From Cytophagales bacterium (GTDB lineage Bacteria; Bacteroidota; Bacteroidia; Cytophagales; Microscillaceae), in the NCBI GenBank assembly GCA_013298075.1, contig JAAFJG010000016.1:1-64000 (forward strand): 64,000 nt of DNA, given 5' to 3'. Position 1 is the stretch's first letter. The number at the start of each line of letters is the position of its first letter. The translations under genes and the position numbers were made by a program. This document shows, in pieces, positions 60,351 through 64,000 of the stretch. The notes under the pieces were generated by a model. That model ran no database searches. It worked only from the letters and a program-made list of their open reading frames with translations, and was not told the origin of the DNA.

Positions 60351-63300
60351 ATGTATAAAATTTCGTTATATTCGCAGGCTGGCAAATCGCTGGCAAATCG
60401 CTGGCAAATCGCTGGCAAATCGCTGGCAAATCGCTGGGTTTATTCTTTTTTATCTTATTTCTTTAGGACTTTCTGCACAGTCAGTTAGTGAACAAATAGG
60501 TGTTCTTGATCCAAAGGGAAATAGTTCTTCTATAAATGCTATATTTGCAGGTTTAGATAAAACACAAATTCCTACAGGTTTCCTTTATGAGTATGGTATA
60601 AATTTGACGCAAGAAGGTCAACTTTTAGGTAATATCACCACTCAAAATAAATTATCTCTTAGCTCTTGGCGAGCTGCTTACGAGAGTGTGCATACGAGTA
60701 GAATCATTGCCAATAACCCTCTGCAGGCTTTGAGACAAATTAATACGCAACTTCAATCTTACACACAAGGGAATGTGATAGCTTTGCCTATATTTTATTT
60801 GCAATACGCAACTTTTAGACAAGATGCTGCCAGTGCAAATCTAATATCTGCACAAAATAAAGTATTATTTGATGTACCTAACCGCCTTTTCAATCCTTAT
60901 TTGCTCAAAACTTCTTTTGGTGTAGCCCCTACCCAACAAGAAAATACTACGGGCGAGATGGATTTTGTTTTCAAATCTAATCATTTCTATACCAATACAG
61001 GCTTATCAATTCAGACTTTAGAAGCAGATTTTGATAATGGACAAGGTTATCAAATCATGCAATGGAATATCAATAAGCATGTGGTATATAGTTCGTCAGG
61101 TCAAAAAACTTTGCGTTATCGTATCAAATTTAGTAATAATTTGATACAAGAGGGGCATTCAAATTTTGAAGTATTTTTACCTCTTGTCAGCAATATTGCG
61201 ATGAGATATAGTGAAAATCAAACGCCACCAACAATTAGAATCAATCCAAATGGTGAAAGGGCAGGCGGAACAGGTCATATTTTGTATAGTGATGAAAATA
61301 TGGCTCTCCCTATCTCACAAAGACGTATTCGTAAACCCTTAATAATAGTCGAGGGTTTTGACGCTTCTTTTATTGCACCTCAATTACAAAGTGAAAATTA
61401 TGATTGGAGACGCTTTATTAGGGATATTAGTGAAACGCAAATAATAAACAATCAACAAACCTTCAATGATTTACTAAGTGGTCAGGAGGGTAAGTATGAT
61501 GTTATTTTTGTAGATTATGACAATGGGGCAGATGATATACGTAGAAATGCGGAGATGTTTAGGGAAATTATCAAAGCGGTAAATCTGATGAAAGAACCTT
61601 TGATAGCAGGACAGCCCAAAGAAAAAAATGTAGTGATAGGTATTAGCATGGGTGGTTTGGTTAGTCGTTATGGTTTAGCCACAATGGTAAGAGACCATAA
61701 TGAAAACCCAGATACCCGCTTACTCATCACACACGATAGCCCGCATAGAGGCGCGAATGTTCCTTTGGGTATTCAGATAGCACTCAAAACTTTATATTCA
61801 TATAGAAATACAAACGGTATTAGTAGCCTTGCTGACCAAGTAGGTTTAGAACTTATAGACCAGGCAACGACTGCTTTAATGTCCCCTGCTGCTCAGCAAA
61901 TGCTCATTAATCTTCATCAAGATAACTCTGTACCTACAGCAAATCTTACACATCCTTGGCCTCAAGCTAATGCTGCACATAGAGGTTTTTTGGCGGGTGA
62001 ATATCGTTCTAAAGTGACAGGCTTTGTAGAACCTTATGAGTTTGTGGCAACGAGTATGGGTTCAGAGTGTGCTATACCCAATATAGCACCTGGTGGACTG
62101 TTAGCTTCAATAGATGGTGGGGGTCCTATAATGTTATTTGGTGGTTTGAATATTGGCGATTTAATGATAGATGTTAAACTAAATGCGTTGAGTCATTTTG
62201 GCAACACGAGAGTATTTTATGTTAATATATCAAGGAGAGTTGGTTGGGGCTGGTTTTCAAGTACTAGTACAATAGTAAATGTAAGCAGTTCTGTTTCAGG
62301 ATCGCCAGCTTGGGATAGTTCGCCTGGTGGTTCTTTATCTATTAATGTTAGTAGAAATTCACAAAGTACTATAAATATTCCAAGTTATATTATTAAAGAC
62401 TGGTGGTTTTTTGATAGAATTAGTATTTTCAATAGTACTTCTACAAATGCTCAAGCTGATTTTTGTTTTGTACCTTTGATAAGTGCTTTAGATATAAATA
62501 CATTGAATATATTTCAAGTTACTAATACAAATTATAGTGAAGCACCTACAAGTGTAAGAAGATTTATAACGCAAGAACCCGAAATAATTAACGGCGTTTT
62601 AAAACATAATAAACGACATCCTTCAGCCGTTCCAACTCGTACAGCAAGGTGGATATTCAAACAAATGGAAACAAACTATAATGTAACAAATAGTAGTTTA
62701 ATTTGTGATCGTCCTTGTCCTCCTTCTGGCTTACCAAATATAAACATAAGTAATGCTTTGATGTGTGTAGGTGAACAAAGAGTTCTTACCACTAACACAA
62801 ATTGGACAAATATTGTCATCACTACTTCTGCTAACTTGGTTTATAATGCTGCACCTAATAGGTCTGTAACCGCTATCGATAAAGGTTATGCTTGGATAAT
62901 CATAAAAGCAACAGTGAATGATTGTCAAGTTCATTTAAAATCTATTTATTTATGGATAGGCGAGCCTTATGGTACAAATGCAATACGTTTGGTAAATTTT
63001 ACTAATCCACGATATGCTCCTAATGGTACATTACAAGTATGTAGTGGTTCAGTGCTTACTTTCGAAACAGACTTTGATTTGTTGCCTAATGGCGCAGATG
63101 CGGGAGTTACTGCTTTTGAATGGGACGGTGGAACTATTTTGAGTCAAGATGATAATTTAACAAATGAAGATCTTAGTGGAGAAAATACAGGACACCACAC
63201 CACTCCACATATCGCTGCTGCAGAGGGAGAAGTAGGATTAAAACCACGCACTTCACGTGTAACTATTAAATTTCCGATACGTTTTGCTACTTCTTTTGTT

Positions 63301-63714
63301 AATTTACGTGTCCGTTTAAAAAATAGATGTGGTGTAAGTGAATGGATCGAATATGCTATTTTAGTCGATGTAGATTATTGTTATTCGGGTGGTACGCCAA
63401 TCGGACCTGGTGCAGGTCCTTGGGATATTATTAGTCCTGTTGCTTTTGAGAATCCAATTGGTTCAGGTCGTTTAAAAATGCGTTTGATGAATATTCCTGA
63501 TGTTGATTATAATAATTTAGATCCTAAAACATTAGCAGGTTTTACGTATCAAATCAAATTATACAACAATCAAGGTGATGAAAAATTGATATGGGAAGGA
63601 AACACAGTCGAAAGTGATGCAGATGTTTCATTTTTACAACAGGGTTTGTATAGTGCCAAAGTTGTTTTCGGTAACGGACAATGCGTCAAAAATATTCATT
63701 TGATAAAAGAATAG
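60351..63714 (+). CDS. Exported alpha/beta-hydrolase (lipase-like), phase-variable, frame OFF as sequenced
   Basis: The body is open in one frame from 60334 to 63714. Codons from 60442 encode a signal core (ILFYLISLGLSAQ) and the mature start SVSEQIGVLDPKG. That frame has no ATG, GTG or TTG before 60604. The only ATG (60351, MYKISLYSQ) is one base out of frame and stops at 60486. Between them lie five 11-bp repeats; three or six copies would join ATG and body, giving a normal signal peptide with AGKSLANRWQI repeats in the n-region. The mature part holds a lipase-type elbow GISMGGLVSRYG and TRLLITHDSPHRGAN, then beta domains with Cys pairs. The end (GLYSAKVVFGNGQ...HLIKE) resembles a T9SS sorting domain that lacks the YPNP start. 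About 1120 aa if ON. Confidence 0.8.
60379..60437 (+). repeat. 11-bp tandem repeat (CTGGCAAATCG), 5 copies plus 4 nt
   Basis: Perfect tandem copies at 60379-60389, 60390-60400, 60401-60411, 60412-60422 and 60423-60433, then CTGG. The unit is not a multiple of three, so each gain or loss shifts the reading frame of the exported hydrolase gene. Its GC content is above that of the surroundings. Confidence 0.95.
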
Positions 63715-63734
63715 ACAAAAAATATTACATAAAA

Positions 63735-63774
63735 AAAAGACAAAGACATCAAGAAATTGATGTCTTTGTCTTTT
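63735..63774 (+). terminator. Terminator with GAAA tetraloop
   Basis: An 18-bp perfect stem (AAAAGACAAAGACATCAA and its complement) with loop GAAA and a T-run. A strong functional terminator 20 bp after the hydrolase stop argues that the gene is still under selection. Confidence 0.88.
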
Positions 63775-63850
63775 TTATTTTTGATTTAAAAAACAATTTA
63801 TAAAATAAATTCGCTCCAAAAAATATATAAAAAACAAAAAAAATCGTTTA

Positions 63851-63858
63851 TATTTTTG
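63851..63858 (+). promoter_or_regulatory. Candidate promoter of pgeF-like gene
   Basis: TATTTTTG matches TAnnTTTG, 33 bp before ATG 63891. Confidence 0.45.
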
Positions 63859-63890
63859 TCTAATAATCTCAAAAAAAATTGGCTATTAAA

Positions 63891-64000
63891 ATGTATAAAT
63901 TTTCAAAATTCGAAAAATACAACGATTACATTACTCATTTTATCTCAACCAAAAATGGCGGAGTCAGTGAAGGCGATTATCAAAGCCTAAATATTGGTTT
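63891..64000 (+). CDS. pgeF: Start of a PgeF/YfiH (laccase-domain) protein, cut by the window end
   Basis: The 36 visible codons read MYKFSKFEKYNDYITHFIST then KNGGVSEGDYQSLNIG. The STKNGGVSEGDYQSLNIG stretch is the conserved N-terminal signature of the YfiH/PgeF family (ST-x-x-GGVS-x-G-x-Y-x-SLN-x-G). These are multi-copper-oxidase-like cytosolic proteins; PgeF acts as a peptidoglycan editing factor that removes mis-inserted amino acids from muropeptide precursors, and related proteins act on purine nucleosides. The rest lies outside the window. Confidence 0.82.
   Translation, partial: MYKFSKFEKYNDYITHFISTKNGGVSEGDYQSLNIG

Noticed and set aside
60604-60606. TTG as the true start of the exported hydrolase
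   Set aside because: The same frame upstream encodes a clear signal-peptide core and mature N-terminus, so starting here would remove export. It is kept only as an alternative product in the OFF state.

Overview
The window is chromosomal DNA of a very AT-rich member of the Bacteroidota, most likely Cytophagales-like. The lineage is inferred from several signs: a SusC/SusD pair, at least three proteins with a type IX secretion (T9SS) C-terminal sorting domain, a bacillithiol enzyme (BshA), a SiaB/SiaC signalling pair, WG-repeat, DUF1573 and DUF1684 proteins, and repeated promoters of the Bacteroidota form TTTG-N19..22-TAnnTTTG. I saw no tRNA, rRNA, CRISPR array or prophage.

Layout. 1-4.1 kb: accessory genes (an AIM24-family protein with a large acidic insert, a secreted PBCV-type basic adaptor protein, a Uma2-family protein with a recent 63-bp repeat expansion, an orphan ABC ATPase). 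4.1-13 kb: a DUF3298 protein with a small membrane protein, then susC-susD and a secreted lysyl-endopeptidase-like protease. 13.3-16.8 kb: a four-gene operon on the minus strand (osmC-like, DUF1684, methyltransferase, short-chain dehydrogenase) divergent from 5-formyltetrahydrofolate cyclo-ligase. 16.8-17.6 kb: an island of miniature inverted-repeat elements. 17.6-24.7 kb: an XRE regulator divergent from a Sel1 protein, citrate synthase, a TlpA-like thioredoxin, a solute-binding/PP2C phosphatase receptor and rlmN. 24.8-33.5 kb: a giant secreted adhesin-like protein, a DUF1573 protein, purD and a WG-repeat protein. 33.6-33.9 kb: an independent non-coding transcription unit. 34.2-48.2 kb: mostly housekeeping genes (fmt, bshA, M16 peptidase, queG), the SiaC/SiaB pair, a response regulator overlapping a secreted S51 peptidase, a flavin reductase and a Na+/solute symporter. 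48.5-64 kb: a T9SS cargo protein, a nitroreductase, a TPR/PAS receptor without an output domain, mnmG, an Hpt-like protein, a second symporter, secreted proteins, a lipase-like exported protein and the start of pgeF.

The most striking observation is at 60351-63714. A large exported alpha/beta-hydrolase gene carries five tandem copies of an 11-bp unit between its only usable ATG and its signal-peptide core. As sequenced, the ATG is out of frame with the body; three or six copies would restore the frame. This is the layout of a phase-variable gene caught in the OFF state. Second is an RNA-only transcription unit at 33558-33865 with a consensus promoter, an 18-bp GC-rich stem and a terminator. 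Third is a set of intergenic repeat families, including a MITE-like element of about 200 bp with GGTTC-ended terminal inverted repeats and, in one copy, a possible 8-bp target duplication.

All functions are assigned by reading motifs by eye; no database search was possible.
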